From contig CM070624.1 in the NCBI GenBank assembly GCA_036346255.1, positions 17,764,626-17,828,625 of the forward strand: a stretch of 64,000 bases of DNA, written 5' to 3'. Position numbers and translations under genes: made by a program. The notes beneath the pieces are model-generated. The model made no database searches. It saw only the letters and a program-made list of their open reading frames with translations, and had not been told where the DNA came from. This document shows positions 52,697-64,000 of the stretch, piece by piece; within the stretch, counting starts at the first letter, position 1; each line of letters opens with the position of its first letter. Origin of the DNA: Ampelocalamus luodianensis (Eukaryota > Streptophyta > Magnoliopsida > Poales > Poaceae).

Positions 52697-55600
52697 CTAT
52701 GCAAGGGTGGGTGGTATCCATATGTAACCATGGGTCTGCACATATCCAACTTTCTCGCTCAGTTCATCGGCTTCCTTGGGGCCTCGGCTGCCAGGTTGGT
52801 ACGGGATAGCCTTCAGCCTTCCTGCGTCGATATTGTGCAGCAAAGGAGTGAAGATCTGCCAAGCAGCCTGAAACCAGCGGATACAATGTCAGGGTGACAA
52901 TAAAATTGAAGTGTCCCTTCAAAAGGGCAACAAAAGAAAGAATCCCTTCAAAGAAATTTATATAGGGTGGCACAAACCTTCAGCTCATCTCGGCGAACAA
53001 AGTGTTGTTGGTCTCCTCTTATTCTGTGGAAATATGGATGTCAATCAATGCAACCAAGAGAGAATTACCTATTTATACAGAACAATCTCTACAAAGTGTT
53101 ATGGTTATGGACACAGGGCATGAAATATGGAGAACTGTGTGTGTGGTTTAGGAATGAACAATTTTCTTCTTGAGGAAGGAAGAAAAATTTAGAGCAATGA
53201 ATAGGATGATACGTACGTATCCAAGATGAGGCGTTCATATGCCTCTGGAATTTTGACATTTTGATACCGCATCCCGTATGACAGATCAAGTTCACTCTGT
53301 TCTGTAGCCATTTCTAATCCAGGTTTCTTGACCTGCACGAATTCATGTAGTATTTAAAGATTGTATTAGCAACTCCATTGGATTCAAAATATCATCAAAT
53401 TTCACTGGATAAAAGAAGCATTAGGCATTACATAAATAGCTGAACTTACAGTTAATTTCATGTACATGGATTCTGATGGCTGGAGGCGTATGACAAACTC
53501 ATTTCTCCCTTGCTTCTTACCTTCAACAGGTTATATTTAGTTCAGTTATTAGATCCCAAATTTTGACTTAGACATAAAAAACAGCATATTGATCAAACTA
53601 AAATATTGATAGAAAAAAACATATCAACAAGAGAGACATTGTTTTGGTGTCATCTTTAGTATTGTTGTGGTGTTCAATGAACATAAAGGAACATCCACCC
53701 ACTCTACAGTCTGCATCATCTTTAGTATTGTTGTGGTGTTCAATGAACATAAAGGAACATCCACCCACTCTACAGTTTGCATTCGTGCGCTAAATTTCTT
53801 GAGATCTATATGGCATCTAGTCCAATGAATGAGTTAATTTAACATCCCCAAGTAACCTACTGACATGACATGATAGGGTCTGGTGAGCTTAAAAAACATG
53901 ATAGTTTGTGTAATCAAGCATTCAAACTTCAGTGACAAGTTAAAAGGTAACTAGCCAACTAATGCATTCTGCTATGCACCGGAAAGCCGGAAAGTCTCAT
54001 TGCACATGTTTATCTAGTTTTGTCCTTCGTACACAAGTCTTCCTAAAATATCAACTTGTCTTGTATTTATCAACAAGATAAAATGTCAACATAAAGCAAG
54101 TGCTTTCCTGGCTTCCCGGATATGGCAGGGATCTGTCTTACCCATTCTGCACTATCAATGAAACTTTAGCTATTCCTTTGGCTTCAGATCTCGAGGTATC
54201 AAACTTATGAAAGAACTTCTAGCTTTCTACTGCATAGTTATGCAAAGGCACCCCCTTAGTCTTTTATAGTAAACTCACTTGCTTAGGTAGTAACATTGTA
54301 TGTACAGAGTTAACTACACCATGAACATTAACTTCTAAGAACATACATCTAAAAATGTCACCAGGAACATCCTTGAACTGCACACGAACTTCTGCTTTAC
54401 TTGAGTTTAATGCTTTACCAGCTTTAAGAATGAAAGGGACACCTGCAGGATATGAATATTTGGGAATTAATACTGAAAATGAAGATGCTATGATCCAGAA
54501 AAAGACATGCTCAAGTAAAAAAAAAACAAGTATTTCAATGCTACCTTTTTTCAACTCTAATATGTATATATATGGATGGAAGACATACCTTCCCATCTTT
54601 CATTGTGTACCCGAAGTACAACAGATGCAAAAGTTGGGGTATTAGAGTCATCTGGCACTGTAGGGTCATCCTTGTAGCCCTCATATTGTCCAAGGACAAC
54701 CTCTTCATGCTTTACTGGGTTCACAGATTGCAGAACCTGACATTAAGACAGGAAACTGGTTTTGCTTGGCACTAAACAAACGGAAAAAAAGATACACACT
54801 CTGCTACATTTCATAGAGAAAATAAAATTACAACAAAAATTGGCAAAGCTGCAATACAGTAATAACATGTAGAGAGTAGAGAGAGATAAGAACCTTGACT
54901 TTCTCATCTCTAATGTGCTCAGGCTTAAGAGAGATTGGCTTTTCCATTGCAACCAAACAGAAAACCTGCAAGAAATAACAATAATTTATTATTGGAACTG
55001 TTTAACTCCTAAAAACATCTGTACTCTTCAATGAATTCTACCATGTACTAGTTAAGTTATATATGATTCAGCATGAAACAATCTGTGCCCATGAATGTTA
55101 TATACCACGAATGGCAAGTGGACAAAAGTAATGTAAAAAGGGGGCGCCTATTGTCTAAAACCACAAAAGGACTAAAAGTTAAAGTCAAGCGATAAAATGA
55201 TTACAAAATCATATCATATGGAGTATTAACAAATCTTATTAATATTTACCTGCAACAAATGGTTCTGAATGATATCACGTATGATTCTGCAGCAACAAGA
55301 GTGAGGTTAGAGGTTATACTTCTACAGTAAACAATGAAGATATGCAGGGAAAAGCGTAAATTGTTTAATCCGTTAGGAGGGTGATATAAATAGAATGAAT
55401 TTTGTTAGAATTCAGTATTGAGTGCTTTGCTTGCTGTAAAATTGTAACTTTCTATGTTAAACTTTGCAAACTTAAACAACAAAGAAAAATATGAAAATTC
55501 ACACTTTCAAATACAAAATATGCATAGCTTGATTGATAAGGACCAACTAGAATTGCAAATATTTCTAAAATTTATCATCACTTACCTTGCTTACCAGATA

Positions 55601-58066
55601 TATGTTGCATGAGATTTATATTTTCGACTTGTAAGGGTATGAATGATTTTATATTTGAAAACCAAGGGTATAATTTTATATTAGAGAATTTCTTGATAAA
55701 ATGTAATGCTTCCACATACCCATATTGATCGAAATATCCTCCACGCCCTTCAGTTCCGAAGTCCTCCCTGAATACAATCTGCAGGATTGGATTGATTACA
55801 GATTGAAGCTATTATAGCATGCCATATTGTTGATAGTTCTGTGTTTAAACTATAGACAATTAAAAAATCTATTTTTTTAGTTGTCTTAGGTTCAATTTAG
55901 TACATTTCAAACAACAACAAATTATAAGTAGCAACCATCTTATGCAAGGACCTACAAAAAGATGACTTCTTACATGGTGCAGTAAGTGCAGGTTATATAC
56001 ATTGGATTTCTCGAGTCAGCAATCATAAGCCGCCTATTGCTAACAACAAACTATAAACCACCTTACCTGTATATTATCAATATTGTCACGGTTCCAAAGA
56101 GGCAAGAACAAACGATTGGCAAAACGAAGCACAAGCTGTGAAATGCGATTAGTTCAAAAGGAGTTACACAAGTGTTGCTTAAAGAAAATATGAATAGCTG
56201 AACAAAGCTATAACCATTACCAAGTTTTGGACCAACTCTTTTCCCAAGTAGTGGTCAATTCTGTAGAGTTGGTGTTCCTCAAATAGCTCCCCGAGTTGGG
56301 CACTTAATTCTTCTGCAGAGTCCAAGTCCTTTCCAAAGGGCTTCTCAACAATTACTCTAGTCCATCCGGTGCGAGAAGCTGCAAGCACAGCATTATTGTC
56401 TAGCCCAAAACTCGACAAAAGTAAGAATGCAATTTAGTACTGTAATATGTAGCTCCGCCTTTTCTGAGCTGAAGTGAACAACAGGTAGAAACTAAATCTT
56501 CAAATGATCATGCCCTCATTACTACTGCAAAGCTGGAAGTTTGGAATAACAAAACATAAATTTATTGCCCTCTAAACTAAAGCATAGAAAATAGGTCTTG
56601 GAGATGCTAAAGCTTCTGAAAAGACTTGAATCACCATGTGTGCTTCTTCAAATGAAGTGCAATAGCTTATTGAAATTCCAAAATAATAACACACAGCATA
56701 GGAAAGAAACTTTACATGGATTCATGCAATATGCTCTGATCATTTTGCACACTGAAGGGTAGACAGATGGAGGCAATGCCAAATAAAAGAGCCTGCGAGA
56801 GCTTTCCAATTTGTTTGGCATCTCATACTCCAATATTTCCTTGTTCAAATTCTCAAATCCTTCTCCATTGTCATAGGAACCACTGACATATTTTATCTGT
56901 GATACAAATTTACCATAATGATATGTGTGTCACATAAGGAATTCTGAGTAGTTATATACAACAACTTACTAATTGCAAAAATTCTGAAAGATGTTCTTCT
57001 GAGGCTCCTTTGAGGTATCTGTACAATTTTTAAAGAGAACACCATTAAGGCATGCAAAATTGATGATTGAAGTTCATAGAGTATAGGTACATGTCTTTTA
57101 AATTTCAAGAAACCACCACCTCAGTTTATATAGCATATTGCAGATCAACAGTAATATTTGTTTTAAGCACATAGTACTGTCCATGCTTATTGGAATTGAA
57201 GTCTAATTTGGCAGTCATCCTTATTGTAAAATTCAGAATCCCAGTAGCTAGATATGCTGATATGCTTAAAAGACATAAATGCAGCAGCAAGATTTAAAAA
57301 CCTATTGAGTTTTTTTTTTAGAACACAATGAGCCTTTTTTTGGGGTAATGTTTTATAGTTTTGGTATGGAAAGCAAGGAAGTTCAGCCATCATAAATCTT
57401 ACCTACGGATGCGATCTCTTAACCCATCATCAGAAATATTTGATCTTGCATACCCAAATATATGCACTTCACCAGATTGTAAAAATCCCTGTAACACATG
57501 AACATTAACGTCAATAAATATATCAGTTGACCTGAGAACCATAGTGTATATAACAGACACTGCACAAAAGTAGCATGTCTGTAAAGACTAAGTTTTATGT
57601 GTTTACAGATGGTGTATAACAGTATAACACAGCTAGTTGTTAAATAAGTAGAAGCTCGATCTGTAGTTTGCCATCAGTCTCTTGGATTGTCTCGTAAAAG
57701 CTATAATTCGTATCTGGGAAGGGAAAAAAGTACATCTGTTTGTGCTTATACTTGTGATCAGATCATTCCAAGAAAATGAGAGCCGATTACTTGCTCCGGA
57801 ATACCTCAACTGAATGTGCATTAGATTATTCCTTTCGCAACATAGCTTTTGCAAATTGTATAGGGAGCAGCTAACTATTGTAAAATTACCTGCTCAAAAA
57901 GGTGGAAGAGTGCTGGGAAAGTTTTCTTCTTGGCAAGGTCTCCAGAAGCCCCAAGTACAACAATAGAGAGACACCCTTGCTCCAAAGGAAGTTCTAGGTC
58001 CCTTGATAAAGAATTAAAGCTGCTTCGTCTTGACGACGGTGAAGATTCACCTGGTCCTCCTGACAT
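52697..58066 (-). CDS. Cytosolic glucose-6-phosphate 1-dehydrogenase, 15 coding exons
   Basis: The enzyme oxidises glucose 6-phosphate to 6-phosphogluconolactone with NADP+, first step of the oxidative pentose phosphate pathway. Exons on the minus strand: 58066-57890, 57488-57403, 57018-56970, 56896-56716, 56378-56221, 56135-56067, 55778-55720, 55286-55250, 54965-54894, 54736-54589, 54442-54347, 53520-53450, 53332-53217, 53023-52978, 52867-52697. They sum to 1536 nt, 511 residues plus TAG, the usual length of the cytosolic form. All introns are GT-AG and all joins keep frame. Seen are the NADP-binding GASGDLAKKK (39-48), EKPFGKD (176-182), the active-site RIDHYLGKE (204-212) and a C-terminus PPTLA. 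The N-terminus (MSGGPGESSPSSRRSSFNSL) has no transit peptide, pointing to the cytosol. No lesion was found, so the gene is probably functional. Confidence 0.95.
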
Positions 58067-58105
58067 GACAAATAGGATGATTCTCGTCTTCCTTCAACGA
58101 TACAC

Positions 58106-58986
58106 CTAACCAAGTGAGAAAGATATGATTAATCTTACGGTCATCTGAACTTAGCCTAAGCATTTTCATACTACTCGTTGAAATGGAATGATCCAACATC
58201 AAGCAAAATTAGCAAGCAAAACACATGAATAGCTTGCGTCGTTTGGCCTGTTCCATGCATTGACAATTCTAATACTTCTATACTAAAGGCATGGCATTAT
58301 ACTAGTGCCCCCTCAAAACTGGAAACAAAAACCGCACATGACTAGATCTAAGATCACAACTTACCATTTAAAGTGAACTAGCTTTAAAGCTCGGTCTATC
58401 TCATACTTCTGATAACCAAGTAAACTAACCTTTTTTTTTCTCCAGCTGCCAAGAACACTAAAAACACTTTTTTTATTAAAAAAAAAAGAAACTAAAAGCA
58501 CTATAGGTCAACATAGCAATGTCCAATCATATGATGAACTTATGTATATTTAAGAAACCAGCAACCAGGGGCGGACCTAACGTGGGGCATGGGGCAAAAA
58601 AACTGGAAAATAAACTGTTATTAGTAGCACTCCAGTACTCCACTACGCAGCCAACAAATCAACAACAAACTGCATGGATTAGATTCGAGAGAAAGAAAGA
58701 TTTGTATTAGATTGATTGCTCGCAGCAAAGAAAAGATCACCCAGAACAAAACGATAAAACAACAATCCAAGCAAGCTAGGCTTTCTTACCAACGAACGAA
58801 GAGATCAATCCAAGCAAGCCCGGATGGGATGGATCCCACTCCACGCCAGTCCAGTAGCGCGGAGGAGGAGGACGACTGTCAAGACCCAAAGGAACCCGAC
58901 TCAATTTCACAGCGAATTTGAGGAATTTGGAAGCAATCGGAGATGAACAAACAGGGCGAAGCAAAGAACAGCTACAACTAACTTAC
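58106..58986 (-). other. Likely 5' UTR intron of the G6PDH gene
   Basis: A donor GTAGAT/GTAAGTTAG at 58987/58986 and an acceptor TTGGTTAG/G at 58106/58105 lie between the TATA box and the ATG at 58066. No coding frame is needed here. The intron is inferred from the splice sites; transcript evidence would settle it. Confidence 0.5.
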
Positions 58987-59323
58987 ATCTACTTCACAAC
59001 TGATTGGCAACAGAACCATTCGTGGTTGAGGGAAAAAAATCTAAAAGAACTCAAAGAAAGCGCGCAAGGACCGCGACCCAACCCACCAAAATCTAAAAAG
59101 AACTCGACCAAGCCAAGCTCGCACAGCAGATTGCGACGAACCAATCAAGAAACCTCGGACTCGCCGAAGCAAGCACACGATGGTACTGGGTAGAAATTTG
59201 TGCGGGATTTTGCGGTAACCGATAGCCGAACGGAGATCAATGACCAGCGGCGGGCAAGATTTGTGCGGGAGTAAAGAGAAGCGAGTAGATGGGGGCTCCT
59301 AGTCTTGGATTGGCCCCTCCGCC

Positions 59324-59331
59324 ATTTTATA
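59324..59331 (-). promoter_or_regulatory. TATA box of the G6PDH gene
   Basis: On the minus strand GCGGTATAAAATGGCGG lies in a GC-rich context, followed by a C/T-rich stretch expected of a start region (about 59290-59240). It is about 1.26 kb upstream of the ATG, consistent with a long 5' UTR intron. Confidence 0.65.
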
Positions 59332-59469
59332 CCGCGACGGCGTCGCTCGACCTCCTCCCCTGCTTCTCCCGCTTTCACCTCACCTGTCCACTGCCCACCT
59401 GCCTTTCCTGCGTCGTCTTCGTGCCTGCGTGTTCTGTGCCACCAACCGCGAAGAACATACATGTAAAAC

Positions 59470-61663
59470 CAAGAAACTACAGGGGCTTATGTGCAAAATG
59501 GTGTGGGAACAGTACAAAAAGTTTACTAATTGCCCCCTGTTAATTATGACATTTATGGTGCGCGGTTATGGTTTTAGGTTAATTTATTCGAAATCGTCGT
59601 CTCTCGAGAGATGTTTGATAAAGTTAGGAAGATTAGCGTGCCCTGTTCAGAGATGACACGCACATTTTTACGTTCTTCTTGAAAAAATAATGGCATACGA
59701 GTGAATAACACTGACATCTCTCTTACTTCATAGTCATTATATATGAGATCATCTAGAAATTCCTCATGTATTATAGTGTAATAATACATATATTCGCGTC
59801 GGATCGCACTCGAATACTACAGCAATGTGCTTAGAAATTTCTTGTTTGTTTAATTTTCGCTAGGGCACAATGATTGAAACTAATTTAAATATTGTAGCAC
59901 TATCCTCCAATTCCATCGTATTACTTTTCGATAAGACGATTGAGATACAGTAGTGGGTGGTAACGAGGTTCTCTTCCTGTGGTTTTCCAACTTCAGTGGC
60001 TGAGCGGATTGGGGAGAGTGACAGTGGCACTGTTTGCACATGGAGAACAAATAGATAATATCTTAGCAGACGCTGCAGCTGAAACAGCAATGGTTGGTTA
60101 TTAGTGTCGTGGTGGCAGGACACATGTCCATGTGAGAGCAATTCCACGTAAGTGTATGAGACTAGATGGCTTGGTTTGACTCACAGCGAGTAAGTCTATC
60201 TATTTTAGGAGTACATATTCATATATGTATTCAATGTTTATACACGTATTCAGTGAGAATATATATATCCGTCTTCCACGAGTTCTTATATGTCTCTAAT
60301 AAATTCTTTGCGTGTGTAGAGGATGCGCATGCTTATGCATAGGTGAGTGGTATGCGTGTGTTTTTGTACTATTTCTAAGGGGGAAAAAAGAAAGTCCAAT
60401 ATTTTTGTTGCTATAATCAGAGAAACGCTTTATTTCCAACAAGTTATTGGCAGAAAGGGATGAGACTCATGTGTACTTAATTGCGATTTTTAATTTCTAA
60501 TTGTTCGTTTTCATGTGTCTGCTCTTAGGAAATGCGGCAATCAGGGAGTTTTGCCGATCTACTTCGACGGGACGAGCTAACCACTTACATGTGGCCGTGT
60601 CTTAAGCCAAATGATCTTGATGTGTGCCTTGTGGCTAGTTTGATTGCATTAGCTCAGACCATGTCTTGTGAAGGAAGTAAGGTGGTATGATTTCGTTGTT
60701 GATTCTTGCTTTTTTTCGCACATTATGTATGAGCTTGCGATCTTCTGCCAAAACCTTACGAGTTTTTGGCTTCTTTGGCATGTTTTAATGGTGAAATAGC
60801 AAATCTAACATTATTCTTTGTGGAATTGGCAAATATAGCAACATGGTTGGATAAACACTCACATGTGTTGTTTGCAATGCTCCCGGGGTGCAGGACAAGG
60901 CAAGGTGAGCTGCAGGCGACCTGTCGCGACCCTAATTTGCGTCAGGTCGCTTTACGCGGTGGTTTTACGTGATAAATATATTGTTTTTTACCATTTTTCG
61001 TTTGCATAGAGTGTAACGTTGCTATAGACTTCTTTTCGTCGCTCCATGCTTTTGTTTCTGCTCCATCGATCCCCCTCCCTTTTACAGCAGCACACAGATC
61101 TCCGTGCGGCCGGCTTGCTAGTACTAGGCACTAGCACTCCCTCTTAAATCTGAAGTCTACACATGACACATGTGATATACTGTTGCAAGAGCATGCAGTG
61201 GCAGTACATGAGGACAAGAAGTTAATGGAGGGTGGCGATGGAGATTTGTCATTCGCCATTTGCCTCGATGAAACGTGCTTCTACTGCATTGGATGCAGCA
61301 GCATCAGTACTCGGTGCAGATCGATCAGGACACCGTGCGTGGTTTCCCCTCCCCATCCGTGCAGTTTTGGCTTTGGGCAGTACGGACATGCATCTGAGCA
61401 TCTCGCAAGATGCAGTTGCAACGCTGCAGATTGCAAACGAGGTCAACCCCTTCTACAAGACTGGTACGGCCCATGTGTGCACCGTACAGAGGTGGAGTCA
61501 GCTACAATCTGAGCCTTGGGCGGGGTCAGCAATTATTGGGGCCGAATTCGTATGTTTGGTGATTTTTTTAAGAGAATATTCGTGTCTCTTGATCATAGGC
61601 CTCGGCTACAGATCAGGTAGTCCGAGGCTTGGCTCCGTCTCTAGCACCGTATATCATTTTCAA
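59470..61663. other. Intergenic region right of the G6PDH gene
   Basis: Mostly AT-rich sequence without recognised gene. A plus-strand frame at 61232-61699 is open for 155 codons but shows no domain and no good exon borders. Short hairpins and A/T runs are present. Confidence 0.4.
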
Positions 61664-62047
61664 CTTGTTTGGTTAGAGGGAATTGGAGAAAGAGACTGAG
61701 AATTTATGGGGTGATGACTATAAAATCTCTTGTTTGGTTGATGGATACGGGAATTTAGGTGAGATATGGATCTTCAACCATTTTAAACCCATGGAGAGAT
61801 GAAGATTGGGAGAGAATTGTTGTCTAGAGAAAGATCAAGGGATTGGAACTATGGGGTGATGGTTATGACATCTCATCCCTTCATCATCACTTACGTTAAA
61901 ATGTCTTAGAAGTTATAAAGTAACCCTCACCATGTCTCATCTATGTTGCCAAACAAGGGATTGGAACTAAAAAGCAAACTCCAATAGCTCATCCCACTAC
62001 AAACTCTCTCATCTGAACTCCCATTCCCGTTCCCGTTGCCAAACAAG
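61664..62047. mobile_element. Possible MITE (CTTGTTTGG ends)
   Basis: The stretch begins CTTGTTTGGTTAGAGGGAAT and ends CCGTTGCCAAACAAG, so the outer 9 bp are inverted repeats. The CTTGTTTGG/CCAAACAAG form is common in grass MITEs. I could not identify a target duplication, so the borders and family are uncertain. Confidence 0.4.
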
Positions 62048-62690
62048 CTATTTCTTTCTTCTGTCAAGCATACGTGCTCTCGGTTAAACCGAAGGAAGAT
62101 CGATCCAAAGCCTGCGTGTGGTTGGGAAGTTGCTGGGGTTACACTTGCTAATTTGTCAAACTTGTTTACGACCAATGAAGAGAGGAGGCTGCTCCTTCCT
62201 AAATGCAGTGCTGGGTTTACGCTTTGTTTTCTGAAGGAAGTACAGACAGCGTCCAAGATTGTTTCTCTCTCTGACGAGGTGATTTCCGTTGGGAGTGCAG
62301 AAGGTTGTGCTTATTTGCAGATGCCGTCGGCGTCGCTGGAAATTCGGTCCATCCATGGAGGCGTTCCATGTGTATGACTACGACCGGGGAAATTGAGGAG
62401 GGGTCAGTGTGTCCGGCCGGCCGGCCGCTTGGCTACTACTACCAACCAAACACTGCAAACTGCGTACTTTTATTTAGTTTCCTGCCTCCAACGAATCAGC
62501 AGAGTTGTCAAGTCAGCAGCTTAGAAACTAGCAACGATCTTCAGAGCTCAGGCTTGATTTCCACGCCTCTCTTTTTGGCATCTCGCTCCAAGACGTCAGA
62601 AGAACAACTGAACAAGATCAAAAGCAAGGGCAGCAGCTATACATTGAGATTGTTGGATCATTGATGAACCATGTGGAGGTAACCACATGT
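62048..62690. other. Sequence of unknown nature, one open frame
   Basis: A plus-strand frame (62036-62377) is open for 113 codons (KPACGWEVAGVTLANLSNLF and onward) without a domain I know. It begins inside the candidate MITE end and may be chance. Nothing else was recognised. Confidence 0.3.
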
Positions 62691-62699
62691 GTATGATGA

Positions 62700-64000
62700 G
62701 TAATTGATATTGGTTTAGGTAAGTCGAGTTTGGTTTAAGTGGTTCGGAGTCGAGTCGTTGCGTGGCGCAGTCGGGCTCGATCGGACTTGGTCAAACTTTG
62801 TCGTATGGGATTAGGATGCATATTCGATAATTTCGGCCAGTTTGGTCTTCGGCATGGTAAGTGATGTTATTTACGCTTTCATATATCGAGCGGTGCTATT
62901 TGATGTGTTTCTTGTCTGTGTGGCTGCAGGACATCGAGGCGGAGTCGTGGCGAGACACGGTGGACCGGACTAGGCGCAGGTGGCGCTGAGGTCAGAACGG
63001 TCGGGATGTGTCGAAGACGACGTGGACTCGAGGTGGTTGCGAGGCGTGCGAGACAAGGAGCGCGGAGCTTCCCGAGAAGGTGCGAGGAGGCGAAACGGGA
63101 ATTTCGCAAGACTGCACAAGCGGGAGCGGGCTCTATTGGACTTAGCGGGCGTAACGGGGTGGAGACCCGTTAGCCAAGGCTATATAAAGGATTGAGGGGC
63201 TGCATGCCCAAGTGAACACTTGTGAGAGAGTTAGGGTTTTGTGAGTCAAAAGAGGCTTTGGAGGTGGTTTTACCTTTGTGTCTTTAGTTGGTGAGAGGGT
63301 AGAAGGCAACAGAGTGTGTTCCCGGGTGTTTTCTTCCATATCCCCTATGTGAGAGTTCTAGAGAGTGTTCATCCTTCTCAAGCATGTATGGTTGAAGGAT
63401 TGAGAGAGGTTGAGGTTGAGGATTAAGTGGAGAGTCTTGTAATCATTCCTCTATATGTAATCGTGGTATCGGGACTACTCTTTTGTTTTGAAATGAAGAT
63501 CTGAACTCATTTCCCTTTCATTCCTGTCTCTGTTCTTCGTTTGTCTCAATGTTGGATTTTTGATTCTTTGATTTTTCGAGTTCTTGCTTGTGGGATTGGC
63601 CAAAATGGGTTGCTCCATGATGGGTGAGTACTTCAAGATCATTTGATCAAGGATCCCAAGAGCCAACCTCATTTAATCTCAGATTTGGATTTTTGGCTTG
63701 CTCTGTTCATTTGTTTAGTTCTAGGGTTTAGGTGGAAATCTCGTTTCCCTTTTTGAGATGGCTTGAAATTTGGCTTGTAGAGTCCAAGGGCTATTGCTAA
63801 CATATCTGCAAAGTCTCATTGCCAAAGGATCAAAAGGTATGTCAATTTTAGTTTTGGTTTTTCAGCTGTCGGGACGAACTCCAGGATAATCGGTAGTACC
63901 TTTCATTTGCCTGCGGTAGTACCTCAGTGCGGTAGTACCTTTCATTTGCCTGCGGTAGTACCTCAGTGCGGTAGTACCTCTGAATACACTGCGGTAGTAC
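62700..64000 (+). mobile_element. Probable LTR-type retroelement start, cut by the window end
   Basis: A GC-rich block (62920-63180) is followed by GCTATATAAAGGATTGAGG (TATA-like, 63178-63196), a T/G-rich leader with TTAGGGTTTTGTGAGTC, a polyadenylation-like TGTAATCATTCC-rich stretch (63430-63450) and finally tandem GCGGTAGTACCT repeats. This layout resembles an LTR plus leader of a large grass retroelement. The second LTR and the coding part lie outside the window, so class and borders are open. Confidence 0.4.
63892..64000. repeat. 39-bp tandem repeat at the window edge
   Basis: Units starting GGTAGTACCTTTCATTTGCC begin at 63892, 63931 and 63970, i.e. every 39 bp; the third copy is changed after GGTAGTACCT. 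Each unit holds two GCGGTAGTACC cores. The array continues beyond the window. Confidence 0.9.

Noticed and set aside
61183..61699. Two overlapping plus-strand frames of 109 and 155 codons
   Set aside because: No domain, no convincing splice or start context, AT-rich intergenic surroundings; left as uncertain intergenic sequence.
1..64000. tRNA, rRNA or other structural RNA genes
   Set aside because: No cloverleaf with A and B boxes or rRNA core sequence was recognised by eye; a tRNAscan or Rfam run would decide.

Overview
This window reads as nuclear DNA of a grass, most likely rice or a close Oryza relative. That is inferred from GC-rich first exons, introns with GT/AG borders, and the density and type of transposons (Tat-type Gypsy, Rim2-like CACTA, PIF/Harbinger with a GGCCCTGTTTGG end, MULEs, small hAT elements). 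The species itself cannot be fixed from the sequence alone.

Only three ordinary host genes are present, at the two ends. At the left is the last exon of a SKIP14-like F-box protein gene (736-1215, +), followed by a YqaJ-fold (lambda-exonuclease-like) nuclease gene on the minus strand (3006-3944, with 5' exons up to about 5361). At the right is a complete 15-exon cytosolic glucose-6-phosphate dehydrogenase gene on the minus strand (58066 down to 52697; 511 codons, all junctions in phase), with a TATA box near 59328. Next to it lies a broken two-exon fragment of the Fe-S scaffold gene NBP35 (51031-51270).

Almost everything from 5.6 to 51 kb is nested mobile DNA. In order: a 2.87-kb PIF/Harbinger-like element carrying pieces of an NLR resistance gene (5646-8515, TSD TTA); an old Copia element (8569-17539) interrupted by a hAT element (11285-12254, TSD CCCAGAAC) and by a 2.9-kb solo LTR (13681-16555, TSD CCCGC); a probable MULE (17579-22048) holding a 2.6-kb solo LTR (18602-21166); and a second MULE (22938-50967). 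The second MULE's own transposase gene is split by a 10.7-kb CACTA element (25162-35874, TSD TGT) and an 11.3-kb Tat-lineage Gypsy element (35957-47225, TSD CCCAT). With both insertions disregarded the MULE is about 6 kb, and its transposase can be followed on the minus strand from the catalytic domain to the SWIM finger and a zinc knuckle, with several stops. The Gypsy element also carries an intron-containing gene on the opposite strand from gag-pol.

The right edge (about 62.7-64 kb) looks like the start of another LTR-type element with a 39-bp tandem repeat, cut by the window end. I see no RNA gene and no CRISPR array. I did not find a clearly new biological system. The most interesting items are the antisense spliced gene in the Gypsy element, the NLR fragments packaged between Harbinger-type ends, the four subterminal-repeat arrays of the CACTA element, and a hAT transposase tail carried inside the MULE.
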